Shown piece after piece: positions 1-7,974 of a stretch of 64,000 bases of DNA (positions within the stretch are counted from its first letter, which is position 1; each line of letters begins with the position of its first letter). The notes below the pieces were generated by a model, which did not search any database, was not told the DNA's origin, and worked only from the letters and a program-made list of their open reading frames with translations. A program made the position numbers and the translations under genes. The DNA is from Labrenzia sp. VG12 (GTDB taxonomy: Bacteria; Pseudomonadota; Alphaproteobacteria; Rhizobiales; Stappiaceae): assembly GCF_002237595.1 (NCBI RefSeq), contig NZ_CP022529.1, positions 5,300,001 to 5,364,000 on the forward strand. Reading direction: 5' to 3'.

Positions 1-184
1 GGCTCTCCTCGGCGACATGGGCCGGGAGACCATGCTCGGTGGCCAGCGGGTCGTGCCTGACAAGCTGCTCAAGGCCGGCTTTGAATTCCGCCACCGGCAA
101 CTCGCCCCGATGCTGCGTGTGATCACCGGGGCAAGGCGGATCAAACCGCAACAGCCTTTACGCCCGGTGGATGCTCCGGTTTGA
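1..184 (+). CDS. C-terminal fragment of a TIGR01777-type SDR epimerase-like protein (partial)
   Basis: The window opens inside a gene read in frame 2, and 60 residues remain before the TGA stop at 182-184. The segment GGQRVVPDKLLKAGFEF matches the conserved C-terminal signature of the YfcH/SDR39U1 family (TIGR01777), which follows the NAD(P)-binding SDR core. The family is annotated as epimerase-like from its fold, and the physiological substrate is unknown. The catalytic part lies outside the window, so activity cannot be judged. A strong hairpin about 130 bases downstream probably ends its transcript. Confidence 0.75.
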   Translation, partial: ALLGDMGRETMLGGQRVVPDKLLKAGFEFRHRQLAPMLRVITGARRIKPQQPLRPVDAPV

Positions 185-311
185 CGCGGCTCAAGCACTG
201 GTCGACCGCGAAGGGGGCACTGTGTTGTGTGAGGTGGTTCATCCGTGGCATTAAACTTGCAGCCCACGGCAAAACGGGTTGGCAAGTCCCGCTCAATCGG
301 GGCAATTGAAG

Positions 312-338
312 AGGGGCGCTGATTTGATCAGCGCCCCT
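312..338 (+). terminator. Rho-independent-type hairpin
   Basis: A near-perfect 12-bp stem (312-323 with 327-338) closes a three-base loop. The arms read AGGGGCGCTGAT and ATCAGCGCCCCT. Only a short T-rich tail (ttc) follows. It sits after the epimerase fragment and ahead of the gene at 371, so it probably separates the two transcripts. Confidence 0.6.
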
Positions 339-370
339 TCAGCTTCGCAAAGCCGACCCAGGAGCTTCAT

Positions 371-799
371 GTGCGTTTTCATTACCTGCGCCCAGGCACT
401 GGCGATCAGTTGCGTGACGCAAGCGTGCCCGCAAGGTTCAAGGCGATTGTAGCCATTGAGGAAGAGCTCGACCCAAAAGCACGGGATGCTGTTTGCGATT
501 GGCTCGTCGCCTCAGGCTGTCTTTACATGATGGCCTGGGGAGCTGGCTGCGAGATCTTTTACGATTGCGTCGACGAGACGATACGAGACCGACACGACTT
601 TGGTGATATTCCGGTGGGTGCCGGCGTCGTGACAACCTGGCATGAAAACGAGCCCCTGTCCGAGGTCATGTGGTTCGCCAGGTTTGCAGCGGAGCATTCA
701 GTCGCTGTGTTGCAGGACGTCGTGCTCGTTCATCTTTCTTCGGTTGACCGGCGTGAGGAGTTCAAGGATCTGTTCGAGCGCACCATGGCAGGCGACTGA
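371..799 (+). CDS. Conserved hypothetical protein (DUF7684-like)
   Basis: This is a 142-residue soluble protein of unknown function. It starts at GTG, with AGGAG at 360-364 six bases upstream; the overlapping ATG at 369 is out of frame. Its landmarks are the central motif DWLVASGCLYMMAWGAGC (about residues 43-60), a later FGDIP, and TTWHENEPLSEVMWFA (about 88-103). I recall these from a widespread family of small uncharacterised bacterial proteins, probably DUF7684. There is no signal peptide or membrane segment. The hairpin upstream and the convergent gene downstream suggest it is transcribed alone. Confidence 0.7.
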   Translation: MRFHYLRPGTGDQLRDASVPARFKAIVAIEEELDPKARDAVCDWLVASGCLYMMAWGAGCEIFYDCVDETIRDRHDFGDIPVGAGVVTTWHENEPLSEVMWFARFAAEHSVAVLQDVVLVHLSSVDRREEFKDLFERTMAGD

Positions 800-922
800 A
801 ATCTGCGTGGCGGGTTCAAAGCGAATCCTGCCTGTCAGAATCCGGTCGCCAGAGGCAGGAGCATCGCTGCCCCTGCCAGAATATCGACCGGAGCGTCCGG
901 ATTGGCGGTCAGGCTCTTGCGA

Positions 923-1303
923 TCACGGATTAAGCACGATCACCTTGGTCTGCCCGCCGTTACAGGTCCAGCAGCAGCTGGAACAGCGGTTGCGGTTCTT
1001 GTAGCCGACGCCCCAATAGAGGTTGGAGCGGTTCTTGACCCATGCGCCGTAACAGATCTTCTCGCCGCTCCGGCAGGATATGTTGATGGTTTTGACCGAG
1101 TAGTCGTCCAGCACATAGACCCTGTTGTTACCTGGCCAGACATGGCCGCGGCGGGTGTCGGAATAAAGCTCGACATTCACCACATTGGGATGCTTGCTCT
1201 CGAACTGCCACAGCAGTGATCCGGCTTCGGCCGATTGTGTGGCCGTGCCGAAATAAACCACGGAAAAAACAAGAAGGATGGCGCCGATAAGCCCCTTACG
1301 CAT
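923..1303 (-). CDS. Small secreted cysteine-rich protein, function unknown
   Basis: The 126-residue product begins with a clear signal peptide (MRKGLIGAILLVFSVVYFG, with likely cleavage after SAEAG near residue 28). The mature part is about 98 residues. It carries two separated cysteines (ISC and KIC) and a C-terminal cluster RCSSCCWTC that could form disulfides or bind metal in the periplasm. The segment WPGNNRVYVLDDYSVK resembles a small secreted family seen in rhizobia, as far as I recall. No enzymatic motif is visible. It is monocistronic, convergent with the gene at 371-799, and followed upstream by about 120 bases without a recognised feature. Confidence 0.7.
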   Translation of the reverse strand: MRKGLIGAILLVFSVVYFGTATQSAEAGSLLWQFESKHPNVVNVELYSDTRRGHVWPGNNRVYVLDDYSVKTINISCRSGEKICYGAWVKNRSNLYWGVGYKNRNRCSSCCWTCNGGQTKVIVLNP

Positions 1304-1426
1304 AAAACTTCCCCCCAGAAGAAATATGGCTTCTGGTTCGCCCGGTGGCGGACCGTAAAACCAAGTCGCTTCAAGTATGACGTCAATTGCAGTGGCAACG
1401 CAAGGGAAGTCATATGAGGCCTTCGT

Positions 1427-2290
1427 CTAGGCAGCGGTTTGCAGCCAGTCCCGGAAAGCGGAGACCGGTCGCGTCAACGTGCGCGCCGGAGAGCGAACGA
1501 ACCAGTAGCCGGTGTCGAGTTCCACGACGGCCCAGTCCGGGGTGATCAGGTGTCCGGCGTCCAGTTCCTGGGAGACAAAACGCCTGTCAATGACAATCGC
1601 TCCCATGCCGGCGATTGCCGCCTGAATGGCAAGGTCGCGGCTTTGCAGCACCGTGCCGGAATTGGTGTCGGGATGCTGAAGACCGGCGGCCTCCAGCCAT
1701 TGGATCCAGTCGTTGCGGCGCGACGCGCTGTGCAGGAGGCGCAGGTCCTTCAGGATCTCGGGGGCATCGGGGTCTTTTCCCTGCAACAGGGCAGGTGCCA
1801 TGGCAACGACCAGATGCTCCTTCCAGAGCAAATGGCTTTCAACGCTCGGCCAGTTGCCGGTGCCGAGCCGGATGGCGCAGTCGTAATTTTCCCGGTCAAG
1901 ATCAACCATGCGCGTGGAGGCCGATAGAAGCAGTTCGACATCGGGCTGTTCGGCCTGAAAGGCCGGCAGACGCGGGATCAGCCACCGTGTGGCAAAGGTC
2001 GACACGGTGCTGATCCGAAGTTCCGTGCGACCGCGCCGCCTGAAACTGTCGACAGCTTCCTCGATCCGGTCGAAGGCATCGCCAAGGCTGAGCGCAAGGC
2101 GCTGGCCCTCTTCCGTCAGTGTCAGTCCACGGCCGTCCCTGTTGACGAGGGTTGCTCCGAGTTCACTTTCCAGCTTGCGCATCAGGTGAGACAGGGCCGA
2201 GGGCGACACGCCCAGTTTTTCCGCCGCGAGAGCGGCCCGGCCGTGACGGGCAAGCAGGGAAAAGGCATGAAGCGCGCGCAGGGACGCCAT
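1427..2290 (-). CDS. LysR-family transcriptional regulator (GcvA-like)
   Basis: This 287-residue protein has an N-terminal winged helix-turn-helix (about residues 1-60; LRALHAFSLLARHGRAALAA and SALSHLMRKLESELG) and a C-terminal effector-binding domain (about 90-285). The opening and the TVSTFATRWLIPRLPAF segment are typical of the GcvA-like branch of LysR proteins, which often control amino-acid or beta-lactamase genes. It lies 64 bases downstream of, and in the same direction as, the DUF817 gene, so its target is not clear from position. An imperfect palindrome upstream of its start may be an autoregulatory site. Confidence 0.9.
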   Translation of the reverse strand: MASLRALHAFSLLARHGRAALAAEKLGVSPSALSHLMRKLESELGATLVNRDGRGLTLTEEGQRLALSLGDAFDRIEEAVDSFRRRGRTELRISTVSTFATRWLIPRLPAFQAEQPDVELLLSASTRMVDLDRENYDCAIRLGTGNWPSVESHLLWKEHLVVAMAPALLQGKDPDAPEILKDLRLLHSASRRNDWIQWLEAAGLQHPDTNSGTVLQSRDLAIQAAIAGMGAIVIDRRFVSQELDAGHLITPDWAVVELDTGYWFVRSPARTLTRPVSAFRDWLQTAA

Positions 2291-2307
2291 GGGTGATCTC
2301 CTGACAG

Positions 2308-2322
2308 TTGAATTATCTTCAA
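2308..2322. promoter_or_regulatory. Candidate LysR operator (TTGAA-N5-TTCAA)
   Basis: The sequence TTGAATTATCTTCAA is a perfect 5-bp inverted repeat with a 5-bp spacer, and its T-N11-A spacing fits LysR-type boxes. It lies 18 bases upstream of the LysR start codon at 2290. Autoregulation is inferred. Confidence 0.35.
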
Positions 2323-2354
2323 TAATGAAGTCCGGAGAGCATGTCGAGCGCCGG

Positions 2355-3257
2355 TCACTGCAAGGCGGCAGCGCCTTCCTTCTTCGGCTGGTTCACGAGC
2401 GTCACCAGAACGAAGGAAACAATCATGAGGAGCACCCATGCATTGAGTTTTGCAAAGGACACGATTGTCCATCCGTCACTTTGACCGGGATACTGCCAGG
2501 CACGGGCGAACGTGCCGATGTTTTCCGCAATCCAGATGAAGAGCGCGACCAGGAAGAAGCCGAGGACCAGCGGCATCCTGTGCCTGTAGCGGAAGACCGT
2601 ATAATGAACCTGCGTACGTCCAAAGAGCAAAAACAGGACCCCGAACAGGCAGATCCGCAAATCGACGATGAAGTGATGGGAGAAGAAGTTCACGTAGATC
2701 GCCAGCGCAAACAGCCAGGTCGTCCAGAGCGGCGGATAGCCGGAATAGGCAAAGTCGAAGACCCGGGCGACCCGGGCAAGATAACTGCCGACAGACGCGT
2801 ACATGAAGCCTGTGAACAGCGGCACCCCGCCCAGGCGCAGCAGGCTGTCTTCCGGATAGATCCAGGAACCTGCGGATGTCTTGAAGATCTCCATCACGGT
2901 TCCGACAACATGAAAGATCAGGATGATACGGGCTTCGTCCGGGGTCTCCAGACGCGTGGCGATCATGATGATCTGGGTTCCAAGCGCACACAGGAACAGG
3001 AAATCGTAGCGGCTCAGCAATGCATCTTCGGGATAAACGTAGCGGGTCAGCAAAATGTATCCGAGCAGCAGACCGCCGAAGAGACACGCATAGGCCTGTT
3101 TCAGGCCGAAGGCGAGAAATTCCGTTGCCGCAATGCCGAACCCACCACGGCCGAGCGCCGGGCGCAGGAGTTCCAGAAATCGATGAATGAGTTTTTCCGG
3201 CCTGGATCGCGCGCGGGAATGGGTGCGGACAGGTTGGAAAAGACTGATTGAAAACAT
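2355..3257 (-). CDS. DUF817 family integral membrane protein
   Basis: The protein is about 300 residues and very hydrophobic, with roughly eight predicted membrane segments (for example YACLFGGLLLGYILLTRYVY and LWTTWLFALAIYVNFFSHHF). It matches the DUF817 family of uncharacterised membrane proteins. The frame is open back to 3413, but I chose the ATG at 3257 because the extra 52 residues are basic, low in hydrophobicity and unlike the family N-terminus. No catalytic residues are known for the family. The start-site region lacks a strong ribosome binding site, so the exact start is uncertain. The LysR gene follows in the same direction. Confidence 0.8.
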   Translation of the reverse strand: MFSISLFQPVRTHSRARSRPEKLIHRFLELLRPALGRGGFGIAATEFLAFGLKQAYACLFGGLLLGYILLTRYVYPEDALLSRYDFLFLCALGTQIIMIATRLETPDEARIILIFHVVGTVMEIFKTSAGSWIYPEDSLLRLGGVPLFTGFMYASVGSYLARVARVFDFAYSGYPPLWTTWLFALAIYVNFFSHHFIVDLRICLFGVLFLLFGRTQVHYTVFRYRHRMPLVLGFFLVALFIWIAENIGTFARAWQYPGQSDGWTIVSFAKLNAWVLLMIVSFVLVTLVNQPKKEGAAALQ

Positions 3258-3559
3258 GGCTGCGCCTGTCTGAAGAAGAGGAAAGCCGGATCCGGAATCG
3301 GACCCCTCTCTTCCATGCAGTCGCCAATGTGCAATTCGCGTGCAGGCAACGCGCAGTATTTGAAGAACCTGCTGGGCGCACGGTCGAGGCAACTTCCGCA
3401 GGCATTGGGCCAAACCGGCCCGGCCCTCCGGGTTTGTGTCTGGCGGACCCCTGTCTTGTCGGGCCGATTGCCCTTAGCCCGCCATGGACTTCGCGCCCCT
3501 CCGCGCAGATCGTCTCGCCAGACTTCAAACAGACTGAGCCAGTCTGACCGGGAAGTGTT

Positions 3560-4303
3560 CTAGCGGATCACTCCGAGAACGGCTTTCAGGAACCCGGTGA
3601 GATCGTCGGTGACGAAGTCGACATGCGGATAGGGGTCCCCTTCAAGGTCCCAGTTTTCCTCAAATACCGGGCGGGTCCCGGCCGGAACGATCAGCGTGGT
3701 ACACATGCCGAGCGCGTGTGGCACGCGCAGGTTCTTCGCAAGATCCTCGAACATGGCGGCACGCGCGGGGGCAATGCCCGTGCGTCCGAGAAACTTGTCA
3801 TAGGTCTCCCGGTTCGGTTTGGGCACGAGATCCGCCGATACGATGTCGAAGATATCCTCGAAATGCTCCGAGATGCCGAGGGCGGCCGCCGTGCGTTCGG
3901 CATGCGGCGTGTCACCATTGGTGAAGATGAACTTCTTGCCCGGCAGGGCCGCGATCGCCGCGCCGAGAGCCGGGTCGGGATCAAGCACCGAATAGTCGAT
4001 GTCATGTACGAACTGCAGATAGTCGTCCGGATCGATGTTGTGCGTCGTCATGAGGCCGCGCAGAGTGGTGCCGTATTCGTGGTAGAGCTCTTTCTGGTGC
4101 GCCATTGCCTCGTCGCGCGACAGGTCGAGGAGTTTTTGAACGTAGCGCGCGATCTGCTCGTTGATCTGAGAGAACAGATCGGCCTCGTGCGGATAAAGCG
4201 TGTTGTCGAGGTCGAACACCCACGCTTCAACCCCCTTGAACAGGCGCAGGTCGTTGCGGTGGGCCTGCGGCCCCTCGTTTGGCAAAGGACTTTTTCCGGT
4301 CAC
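3560..4303 (-). CDS. HAD-superfamily pyrimidine 5'-nucleotidase-type phosphatase
   Basis: A 247-residue cytoplasmic haloacid-dehalogenase phosphatase. Motif I is VFDLDNTLYPHEADLF (the DxD near residue 31 supplies the nucleophile), motif II is KFIFTNGD, and motif IV lies around MFEDLAKNLRVPHALGM. The DNTLYP form is characteristic of the TIGR01993 pyrimidine 5'-nucleotidase group, which dephosphorylates UMP or CMP in characterised members. Its start overlaps the argB stop by 4 bases (ATGA), so the two are translationally coupled. The engB-argB-HAD order is common in Hyphomicrobiales. Substrate preference is inferred from the family. Confidence 0.9.
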   Translation of the reverse strand: MTGKSPLPNEGPQAHRNDLRLFKGVEAWVFDLDNTLYPHEADLFSQINEQIARYVQKLLDLSRDEAMAHQKELYHEYGTTLRGLMTTHNIDPDDYLQFVHDIDYSVLDPDPALGAAIAALPGKKFIFTNGDTPHAERTAAALGISEHFEDIFDIVSADLVPKPNRETYDKFLGRTGIAPARAAMFEDLAKNLRVPHALGMCTTLIVPAGTRPVFEENWDLEGDPYPHVDFVTDDLTGFLKAVLGVIR

Positions 4304-5187
4304 GGGCGTATCAATGTCCCGGCACCGCCATCGGTGAACAGTTCCAGCAACACGGCGTGAGAGACCTTGCCGTTGAGGATGACAACACCTTCAACGCCGC
4401 GGTCCAGGGCTTCGATGCAGGTTTCGACTTTCGGTATCATGCCGCCGGATATAGTGCCGTCGGCGATCAGGTCACGGGCCTTGGCAACCGTCAGCTGTTT
4501 GATCAGCTTGCCGTCCTTGTCCAGAACGCCCGGAACATCGGTCAGGAAAAGGAGGCGCGTGGCGTTCAGCGCTCCGGCGATGGCGCCGGCTGCGGTGTCC
4601 GCATTGATGTTGTAGGTCTCGCCGTCCTCGCCCGGCGCAACCGGTGCAATCACCGGTATGATGTCTTCTTTCAGGACCAGGCTGAGCACAGTGGGGCTGA
4701 CCTTGGCCGGTTCGCCGACAAAGCCAAGATCGACAACGCTTTCTATGTTGCTGTCCGGATCGACCGCCGTTCGCTTGAGCTTGCGGGCAGTCATCAGATT
4801 GCCGTCCTTGCCGCACAGGCCGACCGCGCGGCCGCCCTCTGCGTTGATCAGCTGCACGATCTCCTTGTTGATCGAGCCGGCCAGAACCATCTCGACAACC
4901 TCGACGGTTGCCTTGTCTGTGACCCGAAGACCGCCCTTGAACTCGCTGACGATGTTCAGCCGCTCCAGCATCTTGCCGATCTGCGGGCCGCCGCCATGAA
5001 CGACCACCGGATTGACGCCCGACTGGCGCAACAGCGTGATGTCGCGGGCAAAGGCCTGACCAAGCTCCGGATCTCCCATGGCGTGACCGCCATACTTCAC
5101 CACGACCGTCTTGTTGTCATAGCGCTGCATGTAGGGCAGGGCGTGGGCGATGATTTCGGCGCGGCTGGACGTTTCAGGCGTGGTCAT
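4300..5187 (-). CDS. argB: Acetylglutamate kinase
   Basis: ArgB phosphorylates N-acetyl-L-glutamate with ATP, the second step of arginine biosynthesis, in the cytoplasm. The 295-residue protein is full length. It shows the amino-acid-kinase glycine loops KYGGHAMG (about residues 35-42) and VVVHGGGPQIGKML, the substrate segment GLRVTD, and the C-terminal ATP-site pattern GTISGGMIPKV. An N-terminal helix before the kinase core (ETSSRAEIIAHALPYMQRYD) is typical of arginine-inhibited, hexameric ArgB enzymes. It overlaps the downstream HAD phosphatase by 4 bases and follows engB by 96 bases. Confidence 0.97.
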   Translation of the reverse strand: MTTPETSSRAEIIAHALPYMQRYDNKTVVVKYGGHAMGDPELGQAFARDITLLRQSGVNPVVVHGGGPQIGKMLERLNIVSEFKGGLRVTDKATVEVVEMVLAGSINKEIVQLINAEGGRAVGLCGKDGNLMTARKLKRTAVDPDSNIESVVDLGFVGEPAKVSPTVLSLVLKEDIIPVIAPVAPGEDGETYNINADTAAGAIAGALNATRLLFLTDVPGVLDKDGKLIKQLTVAKARDLIADGTISGGMIPKVETCIEALDRGVEGVVILNGKVSHAVLLELFTDGGAGTLIRP

Positions 5188-5283
5188 GGACGGCGTGTCA
5201 CTCGATTTGGCTGCGAAAGGGCGGCGGAAAGTTCCTTGCTATAGCGGGTTTGGTCAACCTTCACAATCGGTTGCCGGTTCCAG

Positions 5284-5931
5284 CTATTGGTTGGCAAGAA
5301 GGCAAAGCTCCGCCTTGAGCTCATCCACGCCGCGGTTCTTTTCCGAAGAGGTGGCATGGACGATCGGGTGCGCTGCAACGCGCTTGGCAAGCAGCGCCTC
5401 GGTGTCGGCGATCAGGCGGGTGAGGGCAGGCGGCTTGATCTTGTCGGACTTGGTCAGAACCACCTGGTAGACGACGGCGGCCTTGTCCAGGAGATCCATG
5501 GCTTCAAGATCGTTTTTCTTGATGCCGTGGCGGCTGTCGATCAGGAGGATTACGCGGCGCAGGTTGGGACGACCACGCAGATAGGCAAACACCAGCTCGG
5601 TCCAGGCTTCGACGAGTTCCTTCGGCGCCTGGGCATAGCCATAGCCAGGCATGTCGACGATGGTCAACGGCGTGTCCGGTGCGACGAAGAAGTTCAGCAT
5701 CTGCGTGCGTCCGGGCGTCGAGGAGGTTCGGGCCAGGCCCTTGCGCCCCGTCAGCGCGTTGATCAGGCTGGACTTGCCGACGTTGGACCGGCCGGCAAAG
5801 GCGATCTCGGTATCGGTGGCTCCCGGCAGGTTGGCCATGTCGGTGACGCTGGTCAGGAACTCCCACGGCCGGGCGAACAGCAGCCGCCCGGCTTCGAGGT
5901 CTTCTGGTGTATATGTGTCTTCTTCGCTCAT
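5284..5931 (-). CDS. engB: Ribosome biogenesis GTP-binding protein EngB/YihA
   Basis: This is a 215-residue TRAFAC-class GTPase needed for late large-subunit assembly. The GTPase motifs are in order: G1 AGRSNVGKSSLI (about residues 46-57), G3 DMPGYG, G4 LTKSDK, with FARPWEFL ahead of G1 as in other EngB proteins. Length and N-terminal extension fit the family. It follows the Vat-like gene by only 9 bases and precedes argB in the same direction. Essentiality is known for the family in several bacteria and is not shown here. Confidence 0.96.
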   Translation of the reverse strand: MSEEDTYTPEDLEAGRLLFARPWEFLTSVTDMANLPGATDTEIAFAGRSNVGKSSLINALTGRKGLARTSSTPGRTQMLNFFVAPDTPLTIVDMPGYGYAQAPKELVEAWTELVFAYLRGRPNLRRVILLIDSRHGIKKNDLEAMDLLDKAAVVYQVVLTKSDKIKPPALTRLIADTEALLAKRVAAHPIVHATSSEKNRGVDELKAELCLLANQ

Positions 5932-5940
5932 GAGCGCCTT

Positions 5941-6618
5941 TTAGCCCGCCTTGTCCGCAACGTCGAGCGGCATGTCGTCTGCCGCTGCTGCTTCCAGCGC
6001 AGACAGGTCCGCGCCCCGGATGGCGTCGAGATGACGACTGATCCGTTCGATCGGCCAGTTCCACCAGGACAGCTCCAGAAGGCGTTCGATTGTGGCTTCG
6101 TCGAAACGCAGTTTCACCACCCGTCCCGGATTGCCGACCACCACGGCATAGGGCGGCACATCCGAGGCGACCACGGAATGCGCGCCGATGATGGCACCGG
6201 AGCAGATCGTGACCCCGGGCATCACCGTTGCGTTGGTTCCGAACCAGACATCGTTTTCCACCAGGGTGTCCCCCTTGAGATGATCAAAGATCGTGGCGGG
6301 GTCGAAACCCTCTTCCCAGCCGTTCTGGTAGATGTTGAACGGGTAGGTCGAAAAACCGGTCATGGCGTGGTTGGCACCGCTCATGATGAACGTGGTGCCC
6401 TGGGCAAGCGCGCAGAACTTGCCGATTGTCAGGCGGTCCCCGACAAAGTCGAAGTGATAGCGCACGTTGCGGTTTTCAAACTCCGCGGCGTGGTGCTCGT
6501 CGTTGTAATAGGTGTAGTCGCCGATTTCGATGGTCGGACGTGTAATCACGTTTTTCAGGAAAACCGTATGCGGTTCGCCATTGAACGGATGAAGCGTATC
6601 GGGAGAGGGGCCGTGCAT
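5941..6618 (-). CDS. Vat-like (xenobiotic/streptogramin-type) acetyltransferase
   Basis: The 225-residue protein is a left-handed beta-helix (hexapeptide-repeat) O-acetyltransferase. GDYTYYNDEHHAAEFE, FCALAQGTTFIMSGANHAM, DVWFGTNATVMPGVTI and YAVVVGNPGRVVKLRFD follow the order of Vat/XAT enzymes, and the His in GANH is the catalytic base in that family. Vat enzymes acetylate streptogramin A; other members act on unknown hydroxyl groups, so a resistance role is only a possibility. I chose the ATG at 6618 because GGAGG lies about five bases upstream; the longer frame to 6663 adds 15 atypical residues. It is tightly linked to engB, where this gene is not part of the usual cluster. Confidence 0.85.
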   Translation of the reverse strand: MHGPSPDTLHPFNGEPHTVFLKNVITRPTIEIGDYTYYNDEHHAAEFENRNVRYHFDFVGDRLTIGKFCALAQGTTFIMSGANHAMTGFSTYPFNIYQNGWEEGFDPATIFDHLKGDTLVENDVWFGTNATVMPGVTICSGAIIGAHSVVASDVPPYAVVVGNPGRVVKLRFDEATIERLLELSWWNWPIERISRHLDAIRGADLSALEAAAADDMPLDVADKAG

Positions 6619-6766
6619 GGGACCTCCAATAAAGCCGGAAACAAGGGAAAGGGGTAAACGCATGTCATGCGGATGACCTGCCGGTGAGCGGCTTCGCCTT
6701 GCGGATCAGGTCGGGCTTTAGTGGATCATCTGTCCGTGCACTCCTTTGAAGTTCTATCGAGCCCAA

Positions 6767-6787
6767 GTAGCTCTCGGTTAGAGCTAC
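6767..6787. other. Perfect 8-bp hairpin with tRNA D-arm-like sequence
   Basis: GTAGCTCT and AGAGCTAC form a perfect stem around cggtt in the gap between the Vat-like gene and the 311-aa gene. The sequence resembles a tRNA D-arm (GTAGCTC...GGTTAGAGC), but no matching acceptor, anticodon or T-arm follows. It could be a terminator stem without a T-run or a remnant. Function is unknown. Confidence 0.4.
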
Positions 6788-6835
6788 CTACATCTCCGTG
6801 CCGGATCGGTCAAGCAAGCTTGCGGCCCAACCCCA

Positions 6836-7771
6836 TCACGCGGCCTGGCTTGCATGAAAACGCTCGTCACCTGGATACACAACGGCGCGCTTGTCGTGAA
6901 ACAGGAAGTCCGACAGCGTTTCCATGATGTTTCTGCGGGCGCTGCTGTCGTGAAACTTCAGGTTCCGCAATCCGTAGGCATAGGCGTTGAACGCCGGATT
7001 AACGGCATGTCGCGGCGGTTTGAATTTCAAGGTGTCGTAGTCGAAGACAGGCTGGTAGCCGAAGAACGACAAGCCAAGCAGCTCTCGCGCCAGAACACGC
7101 GGGTTGTTCTTGTTCGAATCCCACAGCATGGAATGGTTCCTGTTCAGGAACATCCGCCAGAGTTTTTTCTGGTAGTCGCGATTGAGACTGAGACGGCCGA
7201 GTTCCCGATGCGCTTCGACGAGCGTGTAGTTCTCCTGGATCATCCGGCGGCGCTCGGCTTTCATGAGGTCGTCCCGGCATTCCGCAAACAGAGCACGTTC
7301 GTTCTGTTCCAGTGCGATGTGAAACTGCTGACCTGACCTGATGGCGCCGATGATCAGCGCATCGTTGAGGAGCGGCGTCCAGTTCTTCTCGCTCAGGATA
7401 GCGCCTGCAACCTGATTGGCGCTGGGCCTTTGCGGCAGGCGCGATTTGCAGAACATCCTGTTCCAGAGGCTTGGCTTCTTCTTCTTGAACGCGAGCGCCG
7501 TCTCGTCATCCTGGATACCAGTGGCGCCGGTAACGCCGAAATTCAGAAGCAATTCCTTGAACATTCGGACGCCGGTTCCGCCAAGAACCGTCAGTTTCAG
7601 TTCATTTTTTGACGTCACGCGATAGAGGAGATAGGCCGACTTGATAAACATCTCCATGACGTCGTCGTCGTTCCAGGACGGATCCCAGTCCCCCACCCAA
7701 CTGTTGTCCTGACGGTAGATGTCGATCACCGGATCGATTTCCAGTTTGAAGCCGTTGTAGCTCTCAGTCAT
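6836..7771 (-). CDS. Uncharacterised protein, 311 aa
   Basis: I do not recognise this soluble protein. There is no signal peptide and no obvious membrane segment. It has charged stretches such as RNHSMLWDSNKNNPRV and a basic centre (AFKKKKPSLWNRMF near residues 95-108). The N-terminal part (YLLYRVTSKNELKLTVLGG) may be a small globular domain, and the remainder looks alpha-helical. The start at 7771 is supported by GGAGGA seven bases upstream, better than the in-frame ATGs at 7786 and 7801. It lies between yidC and the Vat-like gene, behind the yidC terminator, so it is an accessory insertion in an otherwise conserved cluster. Confidence 0.65.
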   Translation of the reverse strand: MTESYNGFKLEIDPVIDIYRQDNSWVGDWDPSWNDDDVMEMFIKSAYLLYRVTSKNELKLTVLGGTGVRMFKELLLNFGVTGATGIQDDETALAFKKKKPSLWNRMFCKSRLPQRPSANQVAGAILSEKNWTPLLNDALIIGAIRSGQQFHIALEQNERALFAECRDDLMKAERRRMIQENYTLVEAHRELGRLSLNRDYQKKLWRMFLNRNHSMLWDSNKNNPRVLARELLGLSFFGYQPVFDYDTLKFKPPRHAVNPAFNAYAYGLRNLKFHDSSARRNIMETLSDFLFHDKRAVVYPGDERFHASQAA

Positions 7772-7914
7772 CTTGCGGTCCTCCATTGAGCTCGGGCGCA
7801 AAGCTTGATGCGCGCCCGACAGCGGCGGCTCGTTGGTGCCGCCTGGTCAAATCTGGACTGTCAGAGGTCTCGATCCGAGTGACGACCGTCACCGTGCAGA
7901 CAAGATCAGACATG

Positions 7915-7946
7915 AAAAAAAGGCCCCGCCGCGGTGACGGGGCCTT
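7915..7946 (-). terminator. Rho-independent terminator of the rpmH-rnpA-yidC operon
   Basis: Read on the minus strand, AGGCCCCG and CGGGGCCT form an 8-bp GC-rich stem (7921-7928 with 7938-7945) followed by a run of seven T. It lies 29 bases past the yidC stop. Confidence 0.9.
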
Positions 7947-7974
7947 CTGGCAATCGCTGTTTCCGGCCGGTGCC

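Noticed and set aside
642..1219. Plus-strand frames at 642-1004 and 902-1219
   Set aside because: They overlap the DUF7684-like gene or the secreted cysteine-rich gene and have no domain or signal features.
5287..6657. A 456-codon plus-strand frame opposite engB and the Vat-like gene
   Set aside because: It covers two recognised minus-strand genes and has shadow-like composition.
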